A program made the position numbers and the translations under genes. Below, in pieces: positions 17,468-25,160 of a stretch of 64,000 nt of DNA. Origin of the DNA: Paenibacillaceae bacterium (GTDB taxonomy: Bacteria; Bacillota; Clostridia; Lachnospirales; Lachnospiraceae). The notes beneath the pieces are model-generated. The model saw only the letters and a list, made by a program, of their open reading frames with translations. It ran no database searches and had not been told where the DNA came from. Position 1 is the stretch's first letter. Each line of letters begins with the position of its first letter. The stretch covers positions 1 through 64,000 of the forward strand of contig SVDU01000025.1 in the NCBI GenBank assembly GCA_015057705.1, written 5' to 3'.

Positions 17468-18799
17468 TTAGTCTCTTACTCCTTTCCTTGTCTGATCGAT
17501 AATGCTCTTCATCGTGTCCTCTGATAACTGTCCGCTTGCATATCCAAATACATTGCCATCCCGGTCAATCATAAAGGTGGTTGGATAGGAGTATATCCCA
17601 TACGCATCGAATAATTCTGCTTTGGTATCCATGAGCACCGGATAGGTATATCCATTATCTTTTAAGAACGTTTTGATTCCCTCTTCATCCTTTTCATTCC
17701 CATAACCAGGAGCTGCTACTCCAAGAACAATCAGCGCGTCATCGCCCTCTGTGCTGTAGGTCTCATATATCTTCTGTATATCCGGCATTTCTGCTCTGCA
17801 GGGCGGACACCAGGTCGCCCAGAAATTTAAAAAGATGGTTTTCCCTTTATAATCCGATAAAGAATGTGTCTTGCCAAACTGATCTGTTAAAGTAAAATCA
17901 ATGGCTGGAAGAATCTGGTCTTCTCCATTCTGAGTTTCCTCTGTCTGAGACTGGGATTCAGCCGTCGTTTCCGCTGTGGCGGATTCTTTTGCCGTTTCAG
18001 ACACTGTTTCCCTGGTTGATGGTTCTGTCTCCTTTGCCGGTTTTGTTGACTCTTTTGTAAATGGAGACTTTACAGAAGACAGATAACCGGTCACGGAATT
18101 CATTTTTCCCGTAAACATCAAAAGACCCATAAGTACCATCAGCGCTCCGCCAACTTTAACCGCATTTTTAGCAACATTCCTGTGTGTCTTAAAAAATTCA
18201 AGAACAGATGTGGTAAAAAACCCTACTGCCAGAAATGGCAGAATAAATCCCAGGGTATAGACTCCAATCAACATAAATCCCAGTGTCTTGGTGGAAGCAG
18301 ATGCTGCCATGATCAGCACACTGGCCAGAGCAGGTCCTACACAGGGTGTCCAGGCGAAGCTGAAAGTAAATCCCATGAGAAGGGCTGTAAACGGAGACAT
18401 GGCTAGTTTGTCAAACGAAACGGAAAGCCTGCGCTCCTTCCCCAGAAAAGAAGAATTTCCCAGGAATCCAAGCTGATATAATCCGAACATGAACACAAGA
18501 ATGCCGCCCAGTCTGGCAAACAGAAGCTGATTGGATTTAAAGAAGCCTCCAAGTGCTGAGACACCAATTCCCAGAAGAAAGAAAGTAAAACTGATTCCAA
18601 TCACGAAACAAACGGTATGTAACATAACCTTGCTTCGCTTATAATAGATTCTTCCATCCTCACCTGTTACTCCGGTTCCCCCTGACAGATATCCAATATA
18701 GAGAGGAATTAAAGGCAGCACACAGGGTGAAAAAAAACTTACAATTCCCTGTAAAAATACGGTTAAAACCGGAACACTCATGTCAATCGAAAATCCCAA
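17468..18799 (-). CDS. CcdA-TlpA fusion: membrane thiol transporter with thioredoxin domain
   Basis: 443 residues. The first 230 form a CcdA/DsbD-like membrane domain with about six helices and two redox cysteines in SFFSPCVLPLIPLY and SFAWTPCVGPA. A Ser/Thr/Glu-rich linker (about 245-290) leads to a TlpA/ResA-type thioredoxin domain with the active site WATWCPPCRAE (about 330). The membrane part would pass electrons from cytoplasmic thioredoxin to the outside domain, which reduces exported disulfides or peroxides. It is the first gene of the element B operon, with a strong promoter upstream. Confidence 0.92.
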   Translation of the reverse strand: MGFSIDMSVPVLTVFLQGIVSFFSPCVLPLIPLYIGYLSGGTGVTGEDGRIYYKRSKVMLHTVCFVIGISFTFFLLGIGVSALGGFFKSNQLLFARLGGILVFMFGLYQLGFLGNSSFLGKERRLSVSFDKLAMSPFTALLMGFTFSFAWTPCVGPALASVLIMAASASTKTLGFMLIGVYTLGFILPFLAVGFFTTSVLEFFKTHRNVAKNAVKVGGALMVLMGLLMFTGKMNSVTGYLSSVKSPFTKESTKPAKETEPSTRETVSETAKESATAETTAESQSQTEETQNGEDQILPAIDFTLTDQFGKTHSLSDYKGKTIFLNFWATWCPPCRAEMPDIQKIYETYSTEGDDALIVLGVAAPGYGNEKDEEGIKTFLKDNGYTYPVLMDTKAELFDAYGIYSYPTTFMIDRDGNVFGYASGQLSEDTMKSIIDQTRKGVRD

Positions 18800-18892
18800 A
18801 TGATTACCTCCTGTAAGTGATACTTTTACCGCCTGTTTATGGCAGTTAACCTCGTGTTTCTGTACTATTTTTAATTACAGTTTATATTTGTA

Positions 18893-18921
18893 ACTATAAC
18901 ATTCAACATAAAAAGTGTCAA
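18893..18921 (-). promoter_or_regulatory. Promoter of the ccdA-vanW operon
   Basis: On the minus strand TTGACA (18921-18916) and TATAGT (18898-18893) are separated by 17 bp, a near-consensus promoter inside element B only about 50 nt from its end. The cargo is thus expressed independently of feo. Confidence 0.78.
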
Positions 18922-18947
18922 GATAGTAATCCAGGATTTAACAGTGA

Positions 18948-18976
18948 AAAAAAGCATAGATTTCTTCTGTCACATG
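18948..18976 (-). other. Attachment site, right end of element B
   Basis: Plus-strand arm AAAAAAGCATAGATT (18948-18962), 4 nt, CTGTCA (18967-18972), then the central CA. The feoB-strand core CATGTG is 18971-18976. It mirrors the arm at 12024-12048 base for base in both blocks, with the same 4-nt spacing. Confidence 0.88.
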
Positions 18977-20122
18977 GTCAGCGCCTGCTTTCCGCAGGCT
19001 GAACATCGTTTAAAGCAACGGTCTAAGTTAAAAGCTACTCTGGGAAGATAACCAAAATCTTCCAACAGAGTAAAGAGCGGGAAGAAAATGGCCATAGGCG
19101 GCAGCATAACCGATATTACCCATGCCAGCACCCGGTATACACCATGAATGAAAAGCCCGGACAGAATTACCGGAACTCCCGCTGCATCTGCGGCAATGGA
19201 CAAGCGGTCTTCGATACCAAATAACAGATTACTTAATAGCTGGGATGGATAATTGGCACCTGTGATAGTCAGCCAGAAAATCCCCAGTAGAACCAGGAAC
19301 ATAATAGGAAATCCAGTTGCTTTACTGGTAAAAAGGTGGTCCAGTTTCCGGTCTTTCCCGTTATAGGTTTTATTTTCAAATACCACGACTCCCTTACACA
19401 GCTCCTCTGCTTTTCGGATAAATACAGCTGCCATATCATCACTGACCTGTTCCTGGCTGATCCCCTGTTCCTTCCATTCTCTCCAGATTTCAGTAAGACA
19501 GGCCTTTACAGCCTCCGAATCAGCCAGAGGCTTTAAATATCTGTTTACCGCTCCCATCAGGTTTTCATTGGCATCCAAAAGCCTTGCACAAAGCCACCGG
19601 ACCTTAACTGCTCCATCTGATACTTCCTCCACAGCAGGAGCAAGCCTTTTTATGGCCTCTTCAATATATTGGGGATAATATATGAGCACAGGTCTCTCAT
19701 AATTAGTCTCCTTTTCTTTGATGCACCGCTTTAACCCCTGATAAATCTGGTTCAGTCCCTTTTTGCTTCTTGCTGTTGTTCCTGCTACAGGGGCGTGGAG
19801 CCGTTCCTCCAAAAGATCCAGATTTAGAACAATCCGTTTCTTCTTTGCCTCATCCATCAGGTTCACACAGACTACCACACGGTCTGCTGCCTCCATGATC
19901 TGGAGTACCAGGTTTAAATTCCTCTCCAGACAGGTGGCGTCACAAACAGTTACTACTGCATCGGGATTTTCAAAGCAGATGAAATCCCGTGCCACCTCCT
20001 CTTCTGTAGAGTGTGCCATAAGGGAATAGCAGCCTGGAATATCCACCATAACATACCCCTGATCCCCATCCCGGCACCATCCCTGGGCATTGGCAACCGT
20101 TTTGCCGGGCCAGTTTCCGGTG
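18971..20122 (-). pseudogene. feoB: feoB segment 2 of 4: GTPase and first permease half of FeoB
   Basis: About 384 codons. It enters at the CACCGGA core (20116-20122), reading TGNWPGKTVANAQGW; an in-frame TAA just upstream is element DNA. It holds the G2 Thr region, G3 (VDIPGCYSL), G4 (VCVNLMDEAKK), the helical regulatory domain, and the first membrane helices and Gate domain, ending in CFKRCSACGKQALTM. It lacks the P-loop, which is in segment 1. After the CATGTG core the frame hits TGA in element B. It is non-functional alone but perfectly in frame with its neighbours after excision. Confidence 0.95.
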
Positions 20123-20137
20123 GGTTGATGCAGTTAG
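20116..20137 (-). other. Attachment site, left end of element A
   Basis: The core CACCGGA on the feoB strand (20116-20122) is shared with 22555-22561. The element-side arm CTAACTGCAT (sense, 20137-20128) pairs 9 of 10 with ATGCAATTAG at the other end, each 6 nt from a central AC. Confidence 0.82.
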
Positions 20138-20319
20138 CCGAAAAATGAAAAAAAGCCATTTTAACTCTGTCAGATCAAAATCCGGAAGTCGGAAAACGGG
20201 TTTGTGATGGAAGTTTGTTCAAACTGTGAAATATTTGTGAATTTTTTCTTAATTTTAACTGATTTCTATTTTTTTAATACAACTTAATTTTTTTTAAGAA
20301 ATAAATAACAAATTTGCCA

Positions 20320-20348
20320 TTGATTTTATTCAATTTCGGTGCTACACT
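20320..20348 (+). promoter_or_regulatory. Promoter of the element A lipoprotein gene
   Basis: TTGATT (20320-20325) and TACACT (20343-20348) with a 17-bp spacer, about 75 nt before the start codon. The rest of the 20138-20427 stretch is AT-rich with no ORF. Confidence 0.6.
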
Positions 20349-20427
20349 GAGTTCTGACTTCAGGGACATAGGACAACCGGAAGCCATACAACCATAATAC
20401 CTATGCAGTCTCAAGGAGGATATAATT

Positions 20428-20787
20428 ATGAGGTTAACAACAAAGAAACTGGTACTGACAGGTGTTGCAGTATTATCAATGGCAGCTATCTCCGCATGTG
20501 GAAATACCAAAACTTCTGAAACAACTGCCGCTACAAAAGCAGAAGTAACCACCGAAGCAACTACAAAACCAGCAGAAACTAAAAAAGATGTAAAAGAAAG
20601 CAGTTCCTTAGCAGAAACCAAAAAAGACGAGACTAAGAAAGAAGAAACCAAGAAGGACGAAATCAAGAAAGATGAAACCACTGCTGCAGAGTCCAAGACT
20701 GGCGACAGCAAAGTAAAGACAGAGTCCCCAGCAGCTGCAAAAGACAGTAAGTCAGCAGGAACAGAAACAAAGAAAGCTTCTAATTAG
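20428..20787 (+). CDS. Lys/Glu/Thr-rich repeat lipoprotein
   Basis: 119 residues. A lipoprotein signal peptide ends in a lipobox (AAISAC, Cys-24). The whole mature part is low complexity: Thr/Ala/Glu/Lys with tandem KKDETKKEETKKDE-like repeats, unlikely to fold as a globular domain. It has a strong ribosome site (AAGGAGG, 9 nt spacing) and a terminator right after. It looks like a surface-tethered charged linker or decoy. No family is recognised. Confidence 0.8.
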   Translation: MRLTTKKLVLTGVAVLSMAAISACGNTKTSETTAATKAEVTTEATTKPAETKKDVKESSSLAETKKDETKKEETKKDEIKKDETTAAESKTGDSKVKTESPAAAKDSKSAGTETKKASN

Positions 20788-20813
20788 TTAGTAAGATTCC
20801 TACATAGCATTTC

Positions 20814-20848
20814 AAAAGGCAGATCCGTTAATCCGATCTGCCTTTTTA
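20814..20848 (+). terminator. Terminator after the element A lipoprotein gene
   Basis: Stem AAAAGGCAGATC (20814-20825) pairs with GATCTGCCTTTT (20835-20846), followed by T/A-rich sequence. It also lies just after the convergent 49-residue ORF, so it may serve both. Confidence 0.85.
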
Positions 20849-20855
20849 TATAGAA

Positions 20856-21005
20856 TCATTCCGTTGATCCATTTTCTTTTTCTTCTTTTTTACGAAGATT
20901 TTTCAGTGTAATTTCCACCCCCTCTTTTTCCCCTATAATTCTGGCCAGCGCTTCAAATGCCCTGACCGGATCTGCCTGATTTACTGTGGTGATAGTATCT
21001 GCCAC
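20856..21005 (-). CDS. 49-residue ORF in element A, unknown
   Basis: A GTG start with a strong site (AGGAGG, 8 nt spacing). The product begins VADTITTVNQADPVRAFEAL and ends in a Lys/Glu-rich tail. It is helical and charged and is divergent from the recombinase gene. No family is recognised. The coding signal (ribosome site, codon pattern, tight placement before a terminator) supports it as real. It could regulate the recombinase or its direction; that is speculation. Confidence 0.6.
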   Translation of the reverse strand: MADTITTVNQADPVRAFEALARIIGEKEGVEITLKNLRKKEEKENGSTE

Positions 21006-21133
21006 TACTACCACCTCCTTTCTGGTTAATTCTATGTTCCGCTGTTTGTCCTTCTTACCTTATTTAAAGCAATCACAGAAAACGGGTTTTAATTTTATAT
21101 CGGAGGGAGTAGATTATACCAGGAGATGATAGA

Positions 21134-22531
21134 ATGAAACGTGCTGAGGAATCAGAGAAACTGCTGCGTGTAGCTGTCTACATCCGTGTGTCTTCCGATG
21201 AACAGGCGGAACGCGGCGATTCCATAAGAGATCAAAAAGAGCGGGGCATTAAATACATCGAAGAACATAAAAATATGATTCTGCAGGATATTTATCTGGA
21301 CGACGGCGTTTCCGGGCAGAAAATTGACCGGGACGACTTTACCCGTTTAATGAATCATGTAAAGGAAGGGCTTGTGGATCTGATTATATTTACCAAGCTG
21401 GACCGGTGGTTTCGCAGCCTGCGCCACTATCTCAATACCCAGGCCGTCCTGGAAAAATATCATGCAGCATGGACCGCCATTGACCAGCCCTTTTTTGACA
21501 CTTCCACTCCCTACGGCCGGGCATTTGTGGCTCAATCCATGACCTGGGCCGAACTTGAGGCACAAAACGGCGGTCTTCGTGTGGCTGACGTCTTTCGTAC
21601 AAAGGTCATCCACGGGGAAGTCATATCAGGCAAAGTCCCACACGGATACCGGATCGCGAATAAGCATCTGGTTCTGTCAGAGGAAGCCCCTGCCATTCAG
21701 GACACGATTTTTTATTTCTTAAAACATCAATCCATGAATCAGGCTGTAAAGTATTTAAAAGAGACACACGGAATCATTATGTCTGTACAAAACTTTAAAC
21801 AGTCAATCCTTCGCAATGAAAAAATCACCGGACGTTACAGAAGCAATGAGACTTACTGTCCCCGTCTGATTTCCGATGAAGCCTTCCATCAGATTCAGCG
21901 CATCCTGGATCATAACAGTAATATAAAATCCGGACAGAAATACCCCTACATTTTTACCGGCCTTCTGATGTGCGCCGAATGCGGTCAAAAAATGGGCGGC
22001 TGCCATATCAATACAGTTTCAAAGCGGAAGGACAAAGCAGTACTCCGATATAAATACCCAGCCTACGAATGCAAGCGGCACCGGTCTGTGAGGAAGTGTG
22101 ACAACGGGGGAGCAATCAGGGAAGTCCGCATTGAGGAATATCTTCTGAAAAATGTAAAAGAACAATTCGGATCTTATCTGGCAGACTTTGAAGCAAAAAG
22201 CAAAAAAACAGTTGATAACCGTCAGAAAAAAAATCAGCTTCAAAAGAAAATTGACCGGTTAAAGGATTTGTATTTAAATGAAGCAATTACACTGGAAGAA
22301 TATAAAAATAACAGGGAAGAATTAGAGATTCAGCTGAATAAACTTTCTGATATAAAAAAGCCAGCTGAAAATCCGGAGACTTTAATAGACCTGATTAATA
22401 AAGACTTTGAAAGCATGTATCAGCGCCTTGATAACCAGCAAAAGCGCCTGTTCTGGCGGTCAGTCATCAAAGAAATACGCCTGAGTAAGCGCTCCGGCTG
22501 TCACCGGGAATACACCATTATTTTTTTATAA
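21134..22531 (+). CDS. Large serine recombinase of element A
   Basis: A 465-residue recombinase preceded by an AGGAG site. The resolvase domain (about 11-150) has nucleophile Ser in AVYIRVSSDEQ and arginines in KLDRWFRSLRHY. A recombinase domain follows (GKVPHGYRIANKHL), then a zinc ribbon (LMCAECGQKMGGC ... YECKRHRSVRKC) and a coiled coil (about 340-430). The stop is 24 nt from the core at 22555. It is distinct in sequence from the recombinases of elements B and C, in keeping with the different core dinucleotide. Confidence 0.94.
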   Translation: MKRAEESEKLLRVAVYIRVSSDEQAERGDSIRDQKERGIKYIEEHKNMILQDIYLDDGVSGQKIDRDDFTRLMNHVKEGLVDLIIFTKLDRWFRSLRHYLNTQAVLEKYHAAWTAIDQPFFDTSTPYGRAFVAQSMTWAELEAQNGGLRVADVFRTKVIHGEVISGKVPHGYRIANKHLVLSEEAPAIQDTIFYFLKHQSMNQAVKYLKETHGIIMSVQNFKQSILRNEKITGRYRSNETYCPRLISDEAFHQIQRILDHNSNIKSGQKYPYIFTGLLMCAECGQKMGGCHINTVSKRKDKAVLRYKYPAYECKRHRSVRKCDNGGAIREVRIEEYLLKNVKEQFGSYLADFEAKSKKTVDNRQKKNQLQKKIDRLKDLYLNEAITLEEYKNNREELEIQLNKLSDIKKPAENPETLIDLINKDFESMYQRLDNQQKRLFWRSVIKEIRLSKRSGCHREYTIIFL

Positions 22532-22542
22532 TTGTTTTGCCC

Positions 22543-22561
22543 CTAATTGCATGATCCGGTG
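22543..22561 (-). other. Attachment site, right end of element A
   Basis: Core CACCGGA on the feoB strand at 22561-22555, then the element-side arm TCATGCAATTAG. The arm ATGCAATTAG is the mirror (9 of 10) of that at 20128-20137. Confidence 0.82.
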
Positions 22562-22716
22562 TGCTGATTCATCCCAGTCAGCTGATTAAATACCGTGCTT
22601 TTCCCCACATTGGGGTTTCCGGCCAGCGCTATCACCAGATCTTCTGGCTCCTTTTTTTTAATTTCCAGTCCGCAGTCTACCGATTTGATTCCCATGGATT
22701 CTCTGCTTAGTCCCAT
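22555..22716 (-). pseudogene. feoB: feoB segment 1 of 4: FeoB start and P-loop
   Basis: 54 codons from ATG 22716, overlapping the feoA stop by 10 nt. It encodes the FeoB N terminus with the G1 motif [19 protein letters not shown] and ends ...MNQHTG at the CACCGGA core. As it stands the frame continues three codons into element A and stops (22543), giving a 57-residue peptide. Joined to segment 2, the classic FeoB sequence HTG-NWPGKTV is restored. Confidence 0.95.
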
Positions 22717-23021
22717 ATGTCTTCCTCCGCAGTGACACAGGCCGCCGCAATCCCCTCTCCATAACTGGTTTCAAAGGACTCCTGGTCATGATTCTGTATC
22801 AAAACCCTGACGGAATCTTCATTTCTCAGGGCGATTACAGCACCTCTGATTAAAAATGCAGTTGGATCCCCAAGAGGACTTTTACCCACACACTCCACTA
22901 CAGTGCCCTCAATCAGTCCCATATCCTGTAGTCTGCGTCTCATATCATCACAAACGGTCAGTCTGGATATAATTCCTTTCTGACCTCTTTTTAAGTCATT
23001 TAAGCAAAAGCGTCCCGACAT
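22707..23021 (-). CDS. feoA: FeoA, ferrous iron transport accessory protein
   Basis: An SH3-like FeoA protein of 104 residues from ATG 23021, preferred because GGAGG lies 8 nt before it; an upstream ATG (23048) would add METFSEVKE with a weak site. Motifs: [34 protein letters not shown] and [13 protein letters not shown]. It has a C-terminal extension ending in EEDIWD. FeoA helps FeoB-driven Fe2+ uptake at the membrane. The gene overlaps feoB and is divergent from a DtxR-type regulator. Confidence 0.93.
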   Translation of the reverse strand: MSGRFCLNDLKRGQKGIISRLTVCDDMRRRLQDMGLIEGTVVECVGKSPLGDPTAFLIRGAVIALRNEDSVRVLIQNHDQESFETSYGEGIAAACVTAEEDIWD

Positions 23022-23114
23022 CTCCTTAACCTCCGAAAAAGTTTCCATATCCTAACATATGCATCTGATAAATAACAGGTTCCTGTCTCACTCATTCCAC
23101 TGTCTCCCTGGTAA

Positions 23115-23138
23115 TTCATAGAAACAGCCGTCTATGAA
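23115..23138. promoter_or_regulatory. Candidate metal-regulator operator between feoA and dtxR-like gene
   Basis: A perfect 8-bp inverted repeat TTCATAGA-8 nt-TCTATGAA (23115-23138) lies midway between two divergent genes. The nonamer AACAGCCGT occurs twice in the same orientation (23123-23131, 23150-23158). Placement suggests binding by the adjacent DtxR/MntR-type repressor; the sequence is not a textbook DtxR box. Confidence 0.5.
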
Positions 23139-23177
23139 TAGATATAACTAACAGCCGTATACAAGGAGGAACTGACT

Positions 23178-23597
23178 ATGCCTCAGAACGATAATTTTTA
23201 TACATTAAAGGGTTACTCTCTTTTGGAGCATACAAAAATCACATCCTCGATGGAAGATTACCTGGAGATGATATACCGGTTATCTCAGGAGAACCACCCT
23301 GTACGCATTAAGGAACTTGCCGATTGTCTTCATGTCAAGCCCTCCTCTGCTTCTAAAATGACTGGTAACTTAAGGAAACAGGGGCTGGTTGGCTTTGAAA
23401 AATACGGGACTGTATCTCTGACCAGTGACGGAAAGGAGTTAGGGGAATACCTCCTGTTCCGGCACCAGATTCTTACCCGTTTTTTTTGTTATGTCAATCA
23501 GAAATCCGATGATCTGGAGCAGGTGGAAAAAGTTGAGCATTTCATTGATCCGGAAACAGTGTATAATATTCAAAAATGGTTGGATAAATTTGCATAG
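23178..23597 (+). CDS. DtxR/MntR-family metal-dependent regulator
   Basis: 139 residues, AAGGAGG site upstream. An N-terminal winged helix (about 20-85: MEDYLEMIYRLSQENHPVRI, LHVKPSSASKMTGNLRKQGL) precedes the family dimerisation/metal domain (RHQILTRFF, EQVEKVEHFIDPETV). It is short, without the SH3 tail of full DtxR, as in MntR. Divergent from feoA, it probably represses feo when Fe2+ or Mn2+ is plentiful. Confidence 0.9.
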   Translation: MPQNDNFYTLKGYSLLEHTKITSSMEDYLEMIYRLSQENHPVRIKELADCLHVKPSSASKMTGNLRKQGLVGFEKYGTVSLTSDGKELGEYLLFRHQILTRFFCYVNQKSDDLEQVEKVEHFIDPETVYNIQKWLDKFA

Positions 23598-23603
23598 ATA
23601 TGC

Positions 23604-23632
23604 TTGTGTGATTTGGTATTTCGTCGTATACT
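23604..23632 (+). promoter_or_regulatory. Promoter of the isocitrate dehydrogenase gene
   Basis: TTGTGT (23604-23609) and TATACT (23627-23632), 17-bp spacing, in the 72-bp gap before icd. Confidence 0.6.
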
Positions 23633-23669
23633 ATAGCATAACACGAACATTTCTAAGGAGGAGAAACAC

Positions 23670-24866
23670 ATGGATAAGATTAAGATGACAACCCCCATAG
23701 TCGAAATGGATGGCGACGAGATGACCCGTATTCTCTGGCAGATGATTAAGGACAACCTTCTGCTGCCCTATATTGACTTAAAGACAGAATATTATGACCT
23801 GGGACTGGAGTACCGGGATCAGACAGATGATAAAGTGACCACTGATTCAGCTCTGGCCACAAAGAAATATAAAGTAGCCGTTAAATGTGCCACTATTACG
23901 CCAAATGCTGCCCGTGTAAAAGAATATAACCTAAAAGAGATGTGGAAAAGCCCCAACGGCACCATCCGTGCAATTCTCGACGGAACCGTATTCCGGGCGC
24001 CTATTGTTGTTAAAGGAATCGAACCATGTGTTGTAAACTGGAAAAAGCCCATTACCATTGCCAGACATGCTTACGGTGATGTTTACAAAGGATCTGAAAT
24101 GAAGATCCCCGGTGCCGGCAAAGTAGAACTTGTTTATACTGCCGCTGACGGAACAGAGGTACGGGAACTGGTTCATAACTTTGAGAGTGCCGGAATTGTC
24201 CAGGGTATGCATAATATTAACAATTCCATTGAAAGCTTTGCAAGAAGCTGCTTTAATTATGCACTGGATACAAAGCAGGATTTATGGTTTGCAACCAAGG
24301 ATACCATCTCCAAAAAGTATGACCATACCTTTAAGGACATTTTCCAGGATATCTTTGATGCTGAGTATGAAAACCGCTTTAAGGAAGCTGGCATTGAATA
24401 TTTCTATACCTTAATCGATGATGCGGTAGCAAGAGTAATGAAGTCGGAAGGCGGTTATATCTGGGCCTGCAAGAATTACGATGGAGACGTTATGAGTGAC
24501 ATGGTTTCCTCTGCATTTGGATCTCTTGCCATGATGACCTCAGTACTGGTTTCTCCTGACGGTGACTTTGAGTATGAAGCAGCTCACGGAACTGTACAGA
24601 GACATTATTATCAGCACTTAAAGGGTGGGGAAACTTCTACCAACTCCGTTGCTACCATCTTCGCCTGGACAGGAGCTTTAAGAAAGCGGGGAGAACTTGA
24701 TGGCAATCAGGAACTGATTGCATTTGCCGATAAGTTAGAGCAGGCAACTATCGATACCATCGAAGCTGGAGAGATGACAAAAGATCTTGCGCTTATCACA
24801 ACAATAAAAAACCCAACTGTTTTAAACAGTGAGAATTTTATAAAAGCGATTGCAACACGACTTTAA
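23670..24866 (+). CDS. icd: NADP-dependent isocitrate dehydrogenase (eukaryote-like type)
   Basis: 398 residues, AAGGAGG site. It oxidises isocitrate to 2-oxoglutarate and CO2 with NADP, supplying glutamate synthesis. The sequence matches the homodimeric IDH1-like class: [45 protein letters not shown], and the C-terminal [10 protein letters not shown] and [12 protein letters not shown]. The aconitase and citrate synthase genes are not here. It is monocistronic, with its own promoter and a downstream hairpin. Confidence 0.95.
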   Translation: MDKIKMTTPIVEMDGDEMTRILWQMIKDNLLLPYIDLKTEYYDLGLEYRDQTDDKVTTDSALATKKYKVAVKCATITPNAARVKEYNLKEMWKSPNGTIRAILDGTVFRAPIVVKGIEPCVVNWKKPITIARHAYGDVYKGSEMKIPGAGKVELVYTAADGTEVRELVHNFESAGIVQGMHNINNSIESFARSCFNYALDTKQDLWFATKDTISKKYDHTFKDIFQDIFDAEYENRFKEAGIEYFYTLIDDAVARVMKSEGGYIWACKNYDGDVMSDMVSSAFGSLAMMTSVLVSPDGDFEYEAAHGTVQRHYYQHLKGGETSTNSVATIFAWTGALRKRGELDGNQELIAFADKLEQATIDTIEAGEMTKDLALITTIKNPTVLNSENFIKAIATRL

Positions 24867-24955
24867 ATTTCTGTCTTTACACATCATTTATTGAATGATA
24901 TAAAAAGTATATAAAAAGGAACAACCGCCCACAAGGTGGTTGGCCATTAATCAGA

Positions 24956-25000
24956 TAGAAAATCCACCCGAGACCGTCCAAGTACAAGGGTGGTTTTTCT
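24956..25000 (+). terminator. Terminator region after icd
   Basis: Stem AAATCCACCC (24959-24968) pairs with GGGTGGTTTTT (24988-24998), ending in a T run. A smaller hairpin AACCGCC/GGTGGTT lies just upstream (24924-24940). The remaining 140 bp to the next gene is AT-rich promoter DNA. Confidence 0.65.
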
Positions 25001-25087
25001 TATGTATTGCTACTTACAAAACGTAAAATAACATAATCTTATGATGATCACAACTCATATTAAAAACGACATTTTTTTCAAAATCTC

Positions 25088-25116
25088 TGTTCAACCCATT
25101 ATCAAAATGATATAAT
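25088..25116 (+). promoter_or_regulatory. Promoter of the LysR-type gene
   Basis: A consensus TATAAT at 25111-25116 with a weak TGTTCA 17 bp upstream (25088-25093). No LysR T-N11-A box was sought in detail. Confidence 0.5.
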
Positions 25117-25160
25117 GAAAGTTATCATATGAAGCACTGGTAATGGAAGGACCTATAAAC

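Larger units (their letters stand above)
12023..18973. mobile_element. Element B: 6,951-bp serine-recombinase element inserted in feoB
   Basis: Bounded by CATGTG identities in feoB segments 3 and 2. Contents: recombinase, a 50-residue ORF overlapping it, a methyl-accepting chemotaxis protein, a VanW-domain protein and a CcdA-thioredoxin fusion. No phage, relaxase or conjugation functions are present. Joining its ends gives a nearly perfect 52-bp palindrome (15+4+6 nt arms around TG), the strongest attP of the three. Its own strong promoters serve the cargo. Confidence 0.88.
20121..22559. mobile_element. Element A: 2,439-bp minimal serine-recombinase element inserted in feoB
   Basis: Bounded by CACCGGA identities in feoB segments 2 and 1, between the G1 and G2 motifs of the GTPase domain. 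It holds only a lipoprotein gene, a 49-residue ORF and the recombinase. It is one of the smallest arrangements one could expect for an autonomous integrating element with cargo. The recombinase faces the feoB 5' side, opposite to elements B and C. Confidence 0.86.

Noticed and set aside
1150-20121. Prophage explanation for the feoB elements
   Set aside because: No capsid, portal, terminase, tail, lysis or replication genes were seen in any of the three elements.
20560-20700. Possible CRISPR or tandem DNA repeat array
   Set aside because: The periodicity comes from codons for KKDE/KKEE repeats in the lipoprotein; there are no spacers.
20274-20711. 145-residue minus-strand ORF with SFLVSSFLVSS repeats
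   Set aside because: It is the antisense reading of the Lys/Glu/Thr repeat lipoprotein gene; no ribosome site, and the plus strand has signal peptide, ribosome site and terminator.
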